NCBI GenBank assembly: GCA_027559495.1
Contig: JAMXSV010000015.1
Location: 124,001-188,000, forward strand
Direction of reading: 5' to 3'
DNA: 64,000 nt
From: Aurifilum marmelostoma
Lineage: Eukaryota > Ascomycota > Sordariomycetes > Diaporthales > Cryphonectriaceae
Positions within the stretch are counted from its first letter, which is position 1. The number at the start of each line of letters is the position of its first letter. Under the pieces are notes generated by a model. That model was not told the DNA's origin, searched no databases, and saw nothing but the letters and a program-made list of their open reading frames with translations. This document shows positions 11,139 through 23,900 of the stretch, in pieces. The translations under genes and the position numbers were made by a program.

Positions 11139-14100
11139 TTTTGTAAAGCCCGGTACTTTACTGGCATGTCGTCAGGATAGAGTCACAGATCGCTGGCTCT
11201 GAACTCCTTCCTCCGAGATGCGAAGGGCTTGATTTCTAGTCCTGGTCAAGCCATTGATGAAGGAAGAAAGTAGTAGGGATTCGGGAAAGCCAGTAAAGTT
11301 GGTTCAAGAGATTATTGCGTAACTACAGCCCAAGACAACGAAATCCGCAGCAAGAAGGATGGTGTGTTGTGATAGTCAACCACGCCCTTCTAGCACCATC
11401 TTGCGCCCTTCACTGCCTTGAGTGCTGACAGCAGTGTATGAACAGTGGGTCTTTGGAGTTGCTGGGGCGCCTCAGAACCCTAGTTCAACCAAAGCCCGAA
11501 AGAACTAATCACACTTAGCTCAGCTGAGTCTGTCTCCCTACGACCACGTTCATTAATTACTGTACAAAATTATTTCATAGAAAACGAGGTCTATGAATTG
11601 TACTCCTGCTGTACGTGCACGGTAACTCACTCCCTTGTATTTCTTTTACAAAAATTGTCTGGTACTTTTCAATTTCCCGCCACGACCGAAAACTCGGATT
11701 TTCAAAAAACACTACCAGCACAATGCGCGAGCCTAGTAGTTGTGAGGGCTGTGCTCACTTTGCCAAAACTAAACACCAGAAATCATACATGGCTTGCATG
11801 TTTTAGGTAGTAAGTCCAAAGACGAACGAAACCGCATGAGATCCAGAGGACTTCGAAGAACCACCAAACTCGAGACGAACTGATTCGCGATGGATGCACG
11901 ACCTCCGTAGTGACAGAAGATGCATAGACTTGAATAGTTTCGTGGAGGTACCCAGGAGGATGATTGAAGCCTTTTCACCTGAACGATTGGAATTTTGAAC
12001 ATCAGCGCCTCGGGATCATGTGTCCCCAGGCCTCGACGACCGGTTGTAGCGCCATAGTCATTTCCAAGGTACTGCATAAGAACGATAGCATCTGGTCATG
12101 CTCTGGTCCACATGCGGCCCGAGTACGCCGCGCAGCGTGGCCTGGGGTTTACGAAATGCACGTCTTTAGCCATAGACAGCACATTGACATACACCTACCC
12201 AGTGCACATAGCCGACGTGAATGTCTCCGCTTTGTGGGGTAACTAGGCATGACGAGCAGTATTCGTTATTTTTATTTATTTATTTTTTTTTTTTTTTGCA
12301 GCCACACTGTCTACCCTCCATCGCTTGTCAAAGAAGCAATATAAAAAAATTTGTCGCGGCACCCGAGAGCTCTTACTAAATAGGAATACCTGCAGATCTG
12401 GGGCCGCTGTGTGTCAGGATCTCAACACATGTCCACAATGACCAAGCCCCCTTCACTTCAAGGCCATGATATCGACACGCAAGTCATTTTCCTTGACAGG
12501 GTGCCATCCTAGATAACAGGAATCTCCTGCTTCCATGCCCCCACAGTAAGTGATGACCGAATGCTTACTTGATCTCAGGTTCGTTTGTGCGGTAGAGGCT
12601 TATGCATGACGGGAAACTCCGTAGGCTGGACCCCTGTGCGTGCTTTGACATTTGCTCAGCTCAGCCCAGGGGAAGGGGGAGAGGAAAAGGGATTATACTA
12701 ATCTTGCTCTTCAATGAAGAACATACTGCCGTACTTGCTGAGCATCTGGAGTACCTGCCAACCCAGCTCTTCATATGGAGAGCAGGTGTCCCAGGCTGGC
12801 GCGCCTAATTTTTAAACACAACCCGCTGCCACTCAAGTGGAAAAAGCGGTCAAGGCTGAACTGTAGTGGGGGTGAGGAGAATAAGAGGACGACGAGATAT
12901 AACATGACATGCATCAATGACAATCAACTGGCCATCAAGACGAGTTCCTTAATTTCTGCATGTGCTCAAGATCCATGCAGTTTGGCACATTTTGGTTTCC
13001 ATTGCTGAAGTGACGCAATTCCCCTTTTCTGTCACCGAGAGGGCACAGACCGTTTGGTTTCTCTACCTGGGTGATAGTAATACAAGACGGGAGAAGGGCT
13101 GGGTTGTTGGCTCTGTAAAATAACACAGTGCCCTGGGGATCTGTGGTGGCGCAGGGCTAGGGTCTCTCGAGGGTGTGATTTGCTTGAATGCTTGATCAGT
13201 CTGCGAGCCTCACTAGAATGCCCCCCCACCCTTTCACCCCCCCCCCGAAAAAAAGACAAGTCACTACAATCTCCGAATACATGCATTCAGAGATCAAATG
13301 TTGCTATTGTAGTACAGCAAGCTATGTGAAGGTCTGCTGCACTGGTGCAAATAGCGATGCTGGTCTTGAAGAAGCAATGTTTAGTTTAGTTTTGTATATG
13401 AGACGACGCTATTCCACTATTCTCTACAGAGTGGTCGGTGCGGTACCGACCTCGGGGAGTATCCATGATACCAAGAAGTAATAAGTGAGTCATGTTATTG
13501 GGGTATCCTGAGCATTTGGAAGTGAACCCTTTCCCCCCCCCCCCCCACCTCCCTCCTTCTATTATGACTGTTTCCTTTCTATTATAGCAATACCCTCTCC
13601 CTTGCATGCATTTATCGAACAACTATCACATGCCGAAAATACGATTTTCTTCTTGTTACCCTGTCAGATCTTCCCACCCAAGAACTATGGTCGTGACTCG
13701 CACAAGCTCTAGATCCAGCTTCGGACCATTGAAGCTTATGGTGAATGGTGAGAGTATTTTCCACGCGATCTGTGTGATAACTCCCGAGATACGAACGATC
13801 ATCCAGGAAGAGCTACAGCTCTATACATAGTGTACAAGGCCTGCAGCAGGTATGATAGCGGCCTCTTACAGAGGCCCTGTAAGCACCTTTCCAATAGATG
13901 ATTTCGTTGCGAGTCTGTACACTGTAAGAGACAAAAGCCCCGGCACAATGCTTCCGGATCCAGGGTGAGAGCGGGAACAGTCCTACGCTCTAACTAATCT
14001 GGGCAATGTGAAGCGACGCTTGGGTGGTATTGTGGGGGGGGAACGGAGGGGGGGGGAGGCGGCGGCGGCGAGGGAAGCGGGTGATGTTGCAACCCCGTAC

Positions 14101-15930
14101 AGAGTCAGCGAGGAGCGAGGGGCGAAGGGGCAGAGAGAAAGCCAGGAAGAAACCACCTTGGGACCGAGAGAGAGTCTTGAAGGAGCCGTGACGAGCCGAG
14201 CCTCTGCCGTCATGACCAAGGTATAACGACCATCTTGATGGGCGACAAGAATGAAATGGTTAGAACGGAATCTTGATCGAAACGACGGTGGCTGATAGGT
14301 CTGTTTATGATGTCTCGGATTGGAATTATGATCGACGATCAAAAGGGGAAGAGAAAGACAGAGAGGGAAGAAAAGAATAAAAAAAATCAAAAAACCAGTA
14401 AAGACAGGGATCACTCCCTCCTGCCAAACTGCGTCTTGCTCCTCCCTTTCCTTTCCCAAATTCTACAGAGAAAAGACAACAAGACAAACGGGACATTCCA
14501 GATGAAGCATGCCCTACCGCAACGAGCCTTGCCATGTCGGGCATCTGCATCGTTGGTGTGGTGGAGTCCTCTCCGCCTCTTTCCTTCGATGCATTTCCTC
14601 CCAAGCAATCCAGCCCACTCGGGTCACCGGTGGGGGGGTAGTGGTTCGCAAGGATGGCGATAAACAGCCCTGAGCGTGGTCCACTTGATGCACGTGGAAA
14701 TTACCCGGTCCTGGCCTGGCTTCTTGGGTTCTGGGCTCGAGAAACCGACTCTTCTCAGCACGGCTGCAACGGAGAGTGTGAGAGTGAGACACACACACAC
14801 CCACCCACAGCGAAAGTGTGCCAGGTTCCTAAACAAGGTCATTTGTGTGACGTTTAATCGACGACATCTTCATCTTCCAGACAAAGCATTTCTTGTTTTT
14901 TTCTTTCCTCGTCACAGCGACAAGACAGCCACACCCTTCCCCTCCCCTCCCTGCCTGTCAAAGGGGGGAAACTTGAGCTCGAGATAACTCGTCTTCTCTA
15001 CCGCCCCCCCCCCCCTCCCGTTCCTTCTTCCCCTCTCCTACGGCCTTCCACCCTTCCCGTCCGTCATCCGACAGTATTTAGCCCCAAGGATGGACCATCG
15101 TTCTCGACGCTGATGGACGATTCCTGCACAACAGCGATCGCAGCCCTGGGGACGCGCAATCTACGAGACGAGATTACCGTGGCCGGCCAGACAACAGGAA
15201 CCTCGCCAACTGGGCAGCCATCTCCGAGGAATCCGTGATCCCTCCTCCTCTTTTCTCCGTTCCGACAGCATACAACACCCCTAACCGCAGGGCTACCGAA
15301 CATCTTCGGTCCAGAACAACACTTTCGTGTGTCTCTGGCCTTGCTCGCCACCCCGACCTCGAGGAACACCCTATCTTGCACCCCTTGCCCACCAAAATTG
15401 GCAATAAAGACTGAATAGTCTCAAGTTGTCTTAGTTCCTTCTTTCTTTTTTGGAAGGCAGGGGCCGGGTTTAGTTTTGACATCTGACTTGGACCACCATA
15501 ATCGCCACTCGAGCTGCCCACGCATCGCAACTTTTTTTTTTGATCTTTTTGAGTCTGCCAAGAGACACACACAGAGAAACTGAGCATTTTTTCCCCCTGC
15601 TTTTTCGAGAAAGAGTCTGACTCCGGCATTTGTTGTTGATCGTCGCACCGCTGAACCGGGAGGGCATTCGTGATCCACGACGACGACAGACCCCCGTCTC
15701 GAGGGCTCATCTCCCGGTAACAGGACCTAGGCAGGAGAGCCGGGAATTTCGAGGCAACTGTCAGCATTCTTCCTTTTTTCCCTTTTTCCTCCTTAGGCCG
15801 ACAGAACAGAAGCGAGCGAGCGAGCGAGAGAGAGACAGCCCAGTGCAAGCAACATTCTGGGTACCGTTTCCGTCAGTCAAACTGACGCTTTGAAGTGGAC
15901 TGACTCGGATCACGTTCCCCGGCGACGATC
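11139..15930. other. Long intergenic region, 4.8 kb, no gene supported
   Basis: Homopolymer and purine/pyrimidine tracts are common (T run near 12281-12297, C runs near 13240-13248 and 15003-15015, purine-rich 14030-14075). The last kilobase is probably promoter and 5' UTR of the Zn2Cys6 gene that starts at 15931, and contains a GAGC microsatellite near 15813-15830. ORFs in this interval show no domains and conflict with one another. Confidence 0.5.
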
Positions 15931-18309
15931 ATGGTCAACACGGGCAAACCGTCCCCGGGCTGCTTTGCTTGCCGGTCAAGAAGGATCAAGGTGAGCACTA
16001 TCACGTCATCTCTCCCGCCTCCCGCAATGTGGTATCATAAGTGCAGAGTCATAATGAGCACCTATATATGTATTTTTTTTAATCCTTTAGTCTTGAGAGA
16101 TGATCATCTGTTTACTGACAAGAAGCTGCGAAAGTGTGACACTACGAGGCCCGAGTGTAGAAAATGTCGCAAGAGAGGCTGGAAGTGTCCTGGATACCGC
16201 GATCTTAACGCGCTGAGGATCGTAGATGAGACGCAGAAGCAGTTCACTCGGTTTTCTGGCGACAGCAAGGAGATTATTGCCGAGGAGGAGGGAGCCTTTC
16301 TATCATCAGCTGCTGGGCCCAGCGGGACTGCCCTCGTCCGCCACAGCAATCCTCCTTTCCCTCCTCCTGGCAGACGAGACACGGCCTTGTCATCGTCGTC
16401 AACATCAACGACCTCGTCGTGGGCCAGCCCAACAGGGTCCCACGCATATCCGTCCCCCATCTCTGACGCATCGTCACCAGAGGCTGCGCGAGGGGAATCC
16501 CACAGCTACCAATATACGTACACAGACGAGGTCCCACGGTGCATCGGGACGCCCGTGGGAGAGCGCGTCTACGGCTATTTCGTGGCCAATTTCGTGGCCG
16601 GGAGCTCACTCCGGCACCATGGCTACCTCGACTTCCTCTTCCCGCTGCTGGCCAACATCTCGCAGGACCGGCAGGAGCAGAACCCTTTACCGATGGCCTT
16701 TACTGCTACGGCCATGATTGCCTTTGCCGCCCGACAAAAGGTGCCAGACCTTCTCCCGAGGGCCGAGTCGGTGTATCTGAAGGCGCTGGGGGCGACTTTC
16801 GAGGCGATTGGGGACTCGAAGAGGGCCCGGGACAATTCGACCCTGGCCTGTGTGACCCTTTTGACTACGTTCGAGGTATGTATTGTGATCATCTTTCGAG
16901 AGGCTCATTGTTCACCAATGTACTAATGTGTTGCGATGTTTTAGCAACTGAGACCTTCGAGACCTTCACATCAAAAGGCTGAGGCATTTGGGAGCCATCT
17001 GGACGGAGCAGTAGCCCTGCTAAAGATTCGAGGCAAGGATCTTTTCCAGACGGTCGTGGGTCGGAAGATTTTCCAGATTCTACGATCCCTCCTTGTACGC
17101 ATTTTTCATTCTCGCCCGTTCTTGTTTTCCCTTCTCTATGGTTTCTCACATTCGTCATGTAGGCCTCGAGAAGTTTATGTTACGGCACGCCTCTAGATCC
17201 CGAACTACACACCCTCACCCAAGAATTCGAGCAACACCCGGACCAGCACCGCTTCGCCGTGCTCTCCCTCCGAGCCGCCGACCTCCGTGTCGCGGTAGAA
17301 CGCCTCCTCGGCGGCTGGAGCCCCTCCCACCCAGCCGGAGACCCGCCCACGCGCGAGAAAGTCGAGGCCCTGAAACGAGACGCCGATCTCCTCGAGGCCG
17401 ACTACGACGCCCACATCAAGTCCCTCCCCCTGGCCTGGAAAGCCATGACGGTGCGCTACCTGACGGCCGCCGACCCACCCATCATGGGCGGCATCCCCTA
17501 CGTCGGCCGCGTCGACGCCTACATCGACATGTTTGTCTGCTACCTGCTCAACTGGTCGCGCGCCGCCCGCCTGTACATCCGCTATGCCTCCCTGCGGTGC
17601 CACGCCTGGCTGCTGGGCCCCCAGCTCGACTACCGCAACACCCCCGAGTACACCGCCGCCACCCAGCTGGGTGTTGATATCGTGGGCGACATCGTGGCCA
17701 GCGTGCCGTATGTCTTTGGTGCCGCAAAGGCTGGCCAGCCGGCGTCTGCTTCCTCTCCGGAGCAGTATTATCCTCCGAGCCTGGCGGGCGTATTTTGCAT
17801 GTGGCCTGTCTTTGCGGCGGCCACGTCGGATTTCACCACGGAATCGCAGAGGGCTTTTCTGAAGAGGACGCTCAAGTACATTTCGGAGGAGATGGGCATC
17901 GGACAGGCTTCCATCTTGGCCAAGGTTCGTATTATCTTTCGAGAGACAAAAAAAAAAAAAAAAAGAGAGAAAAAAAAAAAAAACAAAACAAGGAATCGTC
18001 CCGTGAGGTGTGAAATCAACCAGACTGACTTGACCATCACAGTACAACCTGAGAAATCCCTCGATGCCCATCGCCTTCACGCGCATGAAACAGTTCGAAT
18101 CCCAAGGAAAACAGCTCCAGGGCGTAGCATCCGGCGCAGCCGCCGGGTCCGTCATGACCACCGGCATAAACTCTCTTCTCAAGGCCACCGGCTCCATCAT
18201 GTCGCCATCGGCCTCATACCCCAACAGGCCCGTCCCGATGCATATTCTCAAACAAGAACCCCAGGAGGAGGATGACGAGATCCCGACCTTCAACTTTCAA
18301 ATGAGATGA
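15931..18309 (+). CDS. Zn2Cys6 transcription factor with fungal-specific domain
   Basis: Five exons: 15931-15990, 16135-16875, 16945-17094, 17163-17924 and 18043-18309, totalling 1980 nt and 659 residues. The zinc cluster is interrupted by intron 1: exon 1 supplies CFACRSRRIK and exon 2 starts CDTTRPECRKCRKRGWKC, giving spacing C2C6C6C2C6C. This junction requires the acceptor GCGAAAG at 16134; an earlier AAG would insert four residues and break the cluster. A Ser/Thr/Pro linker (about residues 75-155) precedes a long helical regulator domain typical of Pfam Fungal_trans_2 proteins, ending in a Met-rich, acidic tail (EPQEEDDEIPTFNFQ). Intron 4 contains long A runs. Targets are unknown, and no pathway genes flank it. 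Confidence 0.85.
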
Positions 18310-18762
18310 TGACTGGGAGGGGAAGGAGAGAGAGTCAAAGTTTTTTTTTTCAAAAAAAAAAAAGAAACAAAAAAGAACAGAATCGGTTAGATCAAGAACC
18401 GGTCCCAGCATGGCGCAACGTCGCCATGGAAGATACGGGATAACAGAACGTACACGGAGCGGAGAATAAAGAAAAGACCCAGGTGCTATCGATATTCGGG
18501 AAGACGCAAGGGCGAGTACCCTTCTGATATCCAAGAGGACTACAACGTACGTTTGCCGGGTGGTGGATCCGATTCCATCCGATGGAAGATGGACCTAGGC
18601 AAGAAAGAGGACGCATGAAGTACTCCAAGCTGTTGGGGGACGAGGAGGGGGCAGCAATAGTGCAATGAGTGCTTGCGGCGGCCTTCTCCACACACTTCTT
18701 GAGTGTCCTTGATGCTGGATCATCATCTCTGCCTCTGGTCACCATCTACTACTACCGCAGGG

Positions 18763-18866
18763 TTTCAGCTCTGGGAGAGAATGGGTTGGAAGATAGCTTC
18801 TTCAGCCTCAAAGATAAATGAGGCTGAAGAAGCTATCTTCCAACCCATTCTCTCCCAGAGCTGAAA
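18763..18866. repeat. Perfect inverted repeat, 48-bp arms, 8-nt loop
   Basis: The left arm (18763-18810) starts TTTCAGCTCTGGGAGAG and ends TTCAGCCTCA. The right arm (18819-18866) is its exact reverse complement, and AAGATAAA separates them. Pairing stops abruptly at both outer ends. Confidence 0.95.
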
Positions 18867-19221
18867 TTTCTTTTGGCAATAAATGCCTAGAGAAATCCAC
18901 TACCCCAGCTTGTATCCATGTGGCTGTCCGATCAACTGTGCCCGTCTTAGAAACGTTTCTATTAAGCACTGCATCTGAAAGTTGGTCAGCTACTTCCCTC
19001 GTCCTGATAATTTCTACAACGGACTCGACCCATGGCATAATCCATGGCATCACGGGCAGACTAGGACAAAAAGATTCGTGATAGACAAGATCTGTACGTA
19101 GACGTTTTCCAAGCCAGTCTTGCATTTGATTTCCAGAAGATGATGACGAGCTCGGCGTGGCGTAGTGTTGTCCATGACTACTACCATTGCCGAACTCTCG
19201 ATGCTGATTTACCCGAAACAT
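18808..19221 (-). CDS. Hypothetical ORF or gene remnant ending in the hairpin
   Basis: From an ATG at 19221 (preceded by an acceptor-like GGCGGCAG) the frame runs 137 codons through a Ser-rich stretch, DWLGKRLRTDL, PVMPWIMPWVESVVEIIRTR and WIQAGVVDFSRHLLPKEI. It stops inside the inverted repeat, so the last 19 or so codons come from the right arm. Residue composition looks protein-like, but I recognise no family. It may be the broken 5' part of a gene whose remainder was replaced when the hairpin formed, or a chance ORF. Confidence 0.25.
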   Translation of the reverse strand: MFRVNQHREFGNGSSHGQHYATPSSSSSSGNQMQDWLGKRLRTDLVYHESFCPSLPVMPWIMPWVESVVEIIRTREVADQLSDAVLNRNVSKTGTVDRTATWIQAGVVDFSRHLLPKEISALGENGLEDSFFSLIYL

Positions 19222-19432
19222 CTGCCGCCCCAAGATTGTGCTTCTTACCACCAGCTAGCCACCTTTTACCTCTCCAACTGAGACTCACCTATGTCCATTT
19301 TCAACATCAACAGCTCGATAATAATCATCGGTCCATCCCATGATCTCAGTGACAACAACAACATTCAAATAAAGACCACACATTGTCTTCTCATTCTCAA
19401 GACGACCCAGGAGAAAGAAAGACACCATCATC

Positions 19433-20269
19433 ATGGTCCACCCTTCCACCTCTCCCTGGCCTAATGGAGCCAAGGCCGCTATCTCCTTCACAATGGACAA
19501 CATGGGCGAGGCCCAAGAAGTTCGCACCGGCACCCACCCCCCCTCCCAGCCCATAGGCCTATCTTTCGCCGTCCTAAAAGCTCTGCCGCGAATGCTCAAT
19601 CTCCTCGAGGCGGCCCCCGCACAGGTCAAGGCCACCTACTTCGCCGAGTCCTGGTCTCTGCCCGTGTACCCTTTCGCTGTGGCAGAACTTCAGCGCAGGG
19701 GCCACGAGGTCGCATGGCACGGGTACCAGCACGAGGTCTGGAAGGGGCTGTCCGATGCCGACGAGGAGGATAACTTTGCGAGGAGCTTTCAGGCTGCTGG
19801 GGAGCACCGCGTCGCGTACAAAGGGTTCCGCCCTCCAGGGGGCGATATCAATGGAGCTCGGACGTTCGACCTGCTCAAGCGATATGGTGTGCGGTATGTG
19901 TCGCCGCTCGGCCGGTTCGGGGTCGATGAGGAAAGTGGTGTTGTGGTATTGCCATTTGAATGGAAGACTGTGGATGCGTTTTGGTACATGGACAAATTTG
20001 CGGGGCTCAGAAAGGAGCAGGGTGTCGAGGAGGATGAGGCGGGGCCCACGGCATTCAGAGAATACCTATACAAGAAGATCGAAGACGTGAAGAGGGAGGG
20101 CGGATACATCTCCATACTATTTCACCCGTTCCTGCAGACGAGCGAGGCGAGATTCAAGGTCTTGGAGGAAGTATTGGAGCGGATCAGCAACGATCGCAAA
20201 CTATGGATCGCTCCGTGTAATGAAGTTGCCAGATGGGTGTCGGAGAATGCGGACCAGTTCTCCTTTTGA
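19433..20269 (+). CDS. Polysaccharide deacetylase-like (NodB domain) protein
   Basis: A single exon encodes 278 residues, the usual length of the stand-alone fungal NodB-type proteins. The motifs are in order: SFTMDNMGEA (motif 1, usually TFDD), HEVAWHGYQHE with the two metal-binding His (motif 2), KGFRPPGGD with the conserved Arg/Pro (motif 3), and ISILFHPF with the catalytic His (motif 5). The second Asp of motif 1, a metal ligand in classical chitin and peptidoglycan deacetylases, is Asn here. The family removes N-acetyl groups from chitin-like polymers, or acts on other C-N bonds in its allantoinase/PuuE-like branches. There is no signal peptide, so an intracellular role is possible. The start at 19433 follows an A-rich leader and a GACACCATCATC context. 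Confidence 0.85.
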   Translation: MVHPSTSPWPNGAKAAISFTMDNMGEAQEVRTGTHPPSQPIGLSFAVLKALPRMLNLLEAAPAQVKATYFAESWSLPVYPFAVAELQRRGHEVAWHGYQHEVWKGLSDADEEDNFARSFQAAGEHRVAYKGFRPPGGDINGARTFDLLKRYGVRYVSPLGRFGVDEESGVVVLPFEWKTVDAFWYMDKFAGLRKEQGVEEDEAGPTAFREYLYKKIEDVKREGGYISILFHPFLQTSEARFKVLEEVLERISNDRKLWIAPCNEVARWVSENADQFSF

Positions 20270-20904
20270 GATTTCAGTGTGTAGCGATGGATCTTAAACT
20301 TCTCCCTCTCTCCAGTGATAGCTAGCAATGGACAAACTCAAGGGGTGGTCATCATTCTATACGCTGAGAACTATCAGGATTGTCACAGCTAGGTGGACAA
20401 CAGTTTCTACAGTTCAAGCTTTCCATTCACACATGTGCCTGCTATATAGGGGTATATGGCAAAGAGATGTCGAACACGGGTAACGGGAAGAAAGACCATT
20501 TCTATCGTAGCTGCACCAGACAACCACAGCAAGTAATATTAATAATGCGTAGATATGAACAAGACAACGACTGTGAACATGTAGGAGAGACCACACGTAG
20601 ATGCTCCTCGAGGTTTCTAGATCAGAGAAAGAAGAAAAGCGAAAATATCGTGACGTCGTTTCATGGAGTACAAGGTATCATCGGCTGCGCAGATAGCCGG
20701 CCCTCCCGTTCCTCCGGGGTATTGCGGGTATGTGTATATATGATATGAAAGACGCAATGTTAAGATGGAAAATGGTAAATCAGAGGCATCATAAAATCAT
20801 AGGGATCCAGACAAGATAGGAAACCCAGCATCTCTCTGTCTCGCTGTCTTCTCTTTGCTCCTCACTTTTCCTCACGTGCGCCACAGACAATACTAGGGCA
20901 GAAA
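20270..20904. other. Convergent intergenic region
   Basis: The deacetylase (plus) and the long hypothetical gene (minus) end towards each other here. No motif or ORF of note was seen; it should hold both 3' UTRs. Confidence 0.5.
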
Positions 20905-23900
20905 TCAGAACCCCACAAGTTCATTGTTCTGTCCCAGGAACGTCCTGGCCACCTCATCGCCCCCCTGCTCGGCGGCCTCCATCCAGTGGATAGCAACGCA
21001 CATCAGTGCAGGGTCGCTCCGCACATCGGACTTGTCTGCCACTCCACCACCCATGCCAGCTGCCGACCCAGAGCTGCCTGGGCGGTGCAGCTGACCCGCG
21101 CCGATGCGCTCATGGTACTGACTGTAGCGGCTGCTGCTGCTGCTCCCGCTGTTCGCGCCGCGGAATTTATCCATGACCGCCTGCTTGAAGACCTCGCGAG
21201 GCTTGGACAAGGGCAGAGTGGTGCGGTCGACGAGCTCCGGGTTGGACAGATAAAAGAGAGCAAGCTCGCGCTGCGAGGTAGGGTCGCCCTCCTTGGCGGT
21301 GATGGTCCACATCCGAGCCGCATCCTCGAGACGGTACGATGTGCTAGGAGGTGGAGGGGTCGGTGGCGACACCGAAGTGGTGCGCATTGCCTGCTCCTCG
21401 GCGTTGGGTGACGGGCGCTGCGGCTCTTCCCCGTTGACCGAGTCGCTGGCCGTGCTGCTCGGGGCAGGCGGGTGCCTCTTGCGGGTTTTGGTAGTGTGGA
21501 CGTCGACGATCTCATCAGCCATCTCAACCATCGTTCTGCAGACCTCCTGCTTCAGGCCGAGGGCAGCAATGGCGCAGTCCCAGAAGGCCTTACCACGATC
21601 TGTCTTGTCCAGAATGTTTGCCGGAACAAAACTGGCGATGAACTGCAAGTCTCGGAATAGAGTCTTGGGCCGAATCTCTGCATTGCGGAAGAGACTTTGA
21701 AGCACGGTGGCAATCGCGTCACTGTTGTTGGCCGCATTCGACGTCGTGTTGATCACAGACCTTGTCTCCGAGTTGATATTGCCGCTCGGCATCCGAGAAA
21801 GACTCGGGTGCAGACGCATGGTATGAGACCTGCGCTCTCTCAGATTGTCAATGGCCTCCTCAAAAGGACGAGACCGGCCAGTCTGGCTGTAGTTTTCGGC
21901 TTCCATCTCTGCTGTTCGAGCCAGCCATGCCAGTCTGCGTCGCGAACTGCCCGAAGACAGAGATGCGACGATGAGGTGCTCCAGCTCGTGGAGAGCGTTG
22001 AGCTTGGCGTACGGGTTCGGATGCACACAAAACATTCGCAGCAGACGCTGGTAGGCGTTTGTGAAAGGGAATTCCGGCATGATCTCCTTCTTGGACCGGG
22101 AGGACTTTTTGCTGGACACTGTGTCACTGGTGCCGGCAGAGCTGTCGTTCTCCCGCCCTGAATTACCGGAAGTTAGGTATGGTGACTCGGATGCGGTCCT
22201 GTCGACTGCTGTTGTTGCTTTGGCCCCATCGGCGGTATTGTTGGCGTCACGTAGATTTCCGAAGCTCTTCTTCTTCTCGATAACCCGGGGCTTGGAGCGT
22301 CGATTCTTTGCCTTGCGCTCCGCTGCGTTTCGGCGGTCAATGCAATCTTGGCCCAGGTCTTCAAACCACCCGTCTGTCTCGGAACCGCGAGAGAAGACAA
22401 GATTGCCCAAGTCGCTCAGAAGTAGGCTCGTCAGGGTCTGTCGGAGATCCTGGAGGAAGCGTGACTTCTCTTCGCTCAGGCGCTGTTGCTGGTGTTGCTG
22501 GGTATTGTCACTGATCGATATGGCGGTCCCAGGTCGGCCGGCACCGCCATGGCCAGCATGCAGGTGCATCGAGCCGCTGAAGTTGGTGATGCTCGTGGTT
22601 GGGCTGTGAGCACGAGATGTGGTGGCACTCGCAGCAGATGCTGCGGACTGGAATGGCGACCAGTAAGTGGAGGCACTGTCGATGGTGTGGACAGGCGAGG
22701 CGTGGCCAAAGTAGTCGCCAGAGTCCATCACATCACTCAGCAAGGTACTGCGCGTAGAAAAGCCATAACGGGTGGAGTCGAGGCTCAGGGCTGATGCATT
22801 GAGGCCCGTGATACCCCTCAGGTCTCTCGCTGCGAGGGACCCCGTCCGGCTGGAAGATGGTGCATACCTCCGCTCGGGCTCACTCATGACGCTGCTGGCA
22901 TCGTCATTTGAGAAGGTCGACATGGGTGCTTCCCGGCGCATGATTGGAGCCTCGAGCTGTCGCTTGTCGCGAAGATACAGCTCGCTGCTCCACAGGACTG
23001 GTGCGTCCATCATGTCGTGGCCGATCAGTTTTCCAATGCACGCCTCAACTTCGCAGCAGAAACGGTGGATCCGTTCCTCGCCGCGGCAAAAGTTCTCGAT
23101 GCCAAAATCTTTGAGAAAGCGTGACGTCTTTTCGGCCTGGTCATCTGACAGCTTGTTCGGGCCGCCCTGCTCTTCGACGGCCGCGAGAAGCTCCATAATC
23201 TGGGACTCGCTGCGGTAGAGATAGGTCGAGGGGCCACCGCGCGGCATATTCCGGCCGCGCTGCTGATATGCGTTGATCCTGCGGCGCATGCCCATGTTTT
23301 TAAGGGCAGCAGCAATATTCCGAGAGTGCTCATATGCCGCCGAATTGCGCACATCCGTGACGTACCACATCTTGTCTCGCAGTGCCCTCAGGCGCCTCAT
23401 CATCGAGTCCAGAAGACCCTCCGCGCGCTCCTGAGATTGCTTCAGCCAGACAAGCCAGGCGTCGTAGTCCTCGATGGCGGACGCTGACCGTCGGATGGAG
23501 TCACGTGGGCCCCGGCTGAAGATGTTCAAGAGCGTGGCAAAGCCATTTGCACGCAGAGAAGAAGACGCCAGGGCGTTGAGCTGTAGCAGCGTGTTGTAGT
23601 ACGAAAGAGAAGCGACAAAATCCGACTGCGCCTTGGCCTGCGACACAGCAGCCTCGAGCATGGCGATGAGTGTTGGCGTCGGCTCAGCCTGCTCAAGAGC
23701 CCTGTCAGCGGCCTCCTTGCCCTTGTCGCTGCCCGGCCGTGGCGAGTTGTCACGCTTTGAATCGTCCTGGCCCAACAGTCTCTGGCGATAAGGATTTCGA
23801 CTGGGCTCTCGTGCCTGCCGGCTCTGCCTCGACTCGCGCGGCTCTCTCACCTCCCTAATCCTCTCTGTGGTGATGATCTTGGTCCTCGAGCGGTATTTCT

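Larger units (their letters stand above)
18310..19432. other. Intergenic region between the Zn2Cys6 and deacetylase genes
   Basis: It holds A/T-rich tracts just after the regulator stop (18338-18362), the perfect hairpin at 18763-18866, the uncertain minus-strand ORF, and the presumed promoter of the deacetylase. Confidence 0.5.

Noticed and set aside
15174..15848. 224-codon minus-strand ORF
   Set aside because: Arg/Ser/Lys-rich composition, no domain, and it lies in the expected leader region of the plus-strand regulator.
17950..17990. Long A runs near a gene, considered as a poly-A retrocopy scar
   Set aside because: The runs lie inside a GT-AG intron with a good acceptor, and no duplicated gene piece or target-site repeat is present.
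17205..18293. 362-codon ORF antisense to the second Zn2Cys6 gene
   Set aside because: Shadow of the GC-rich sense exon; it reads through two introns and a poly-A tract and has low-complexity Gly/Val/Asp composition.
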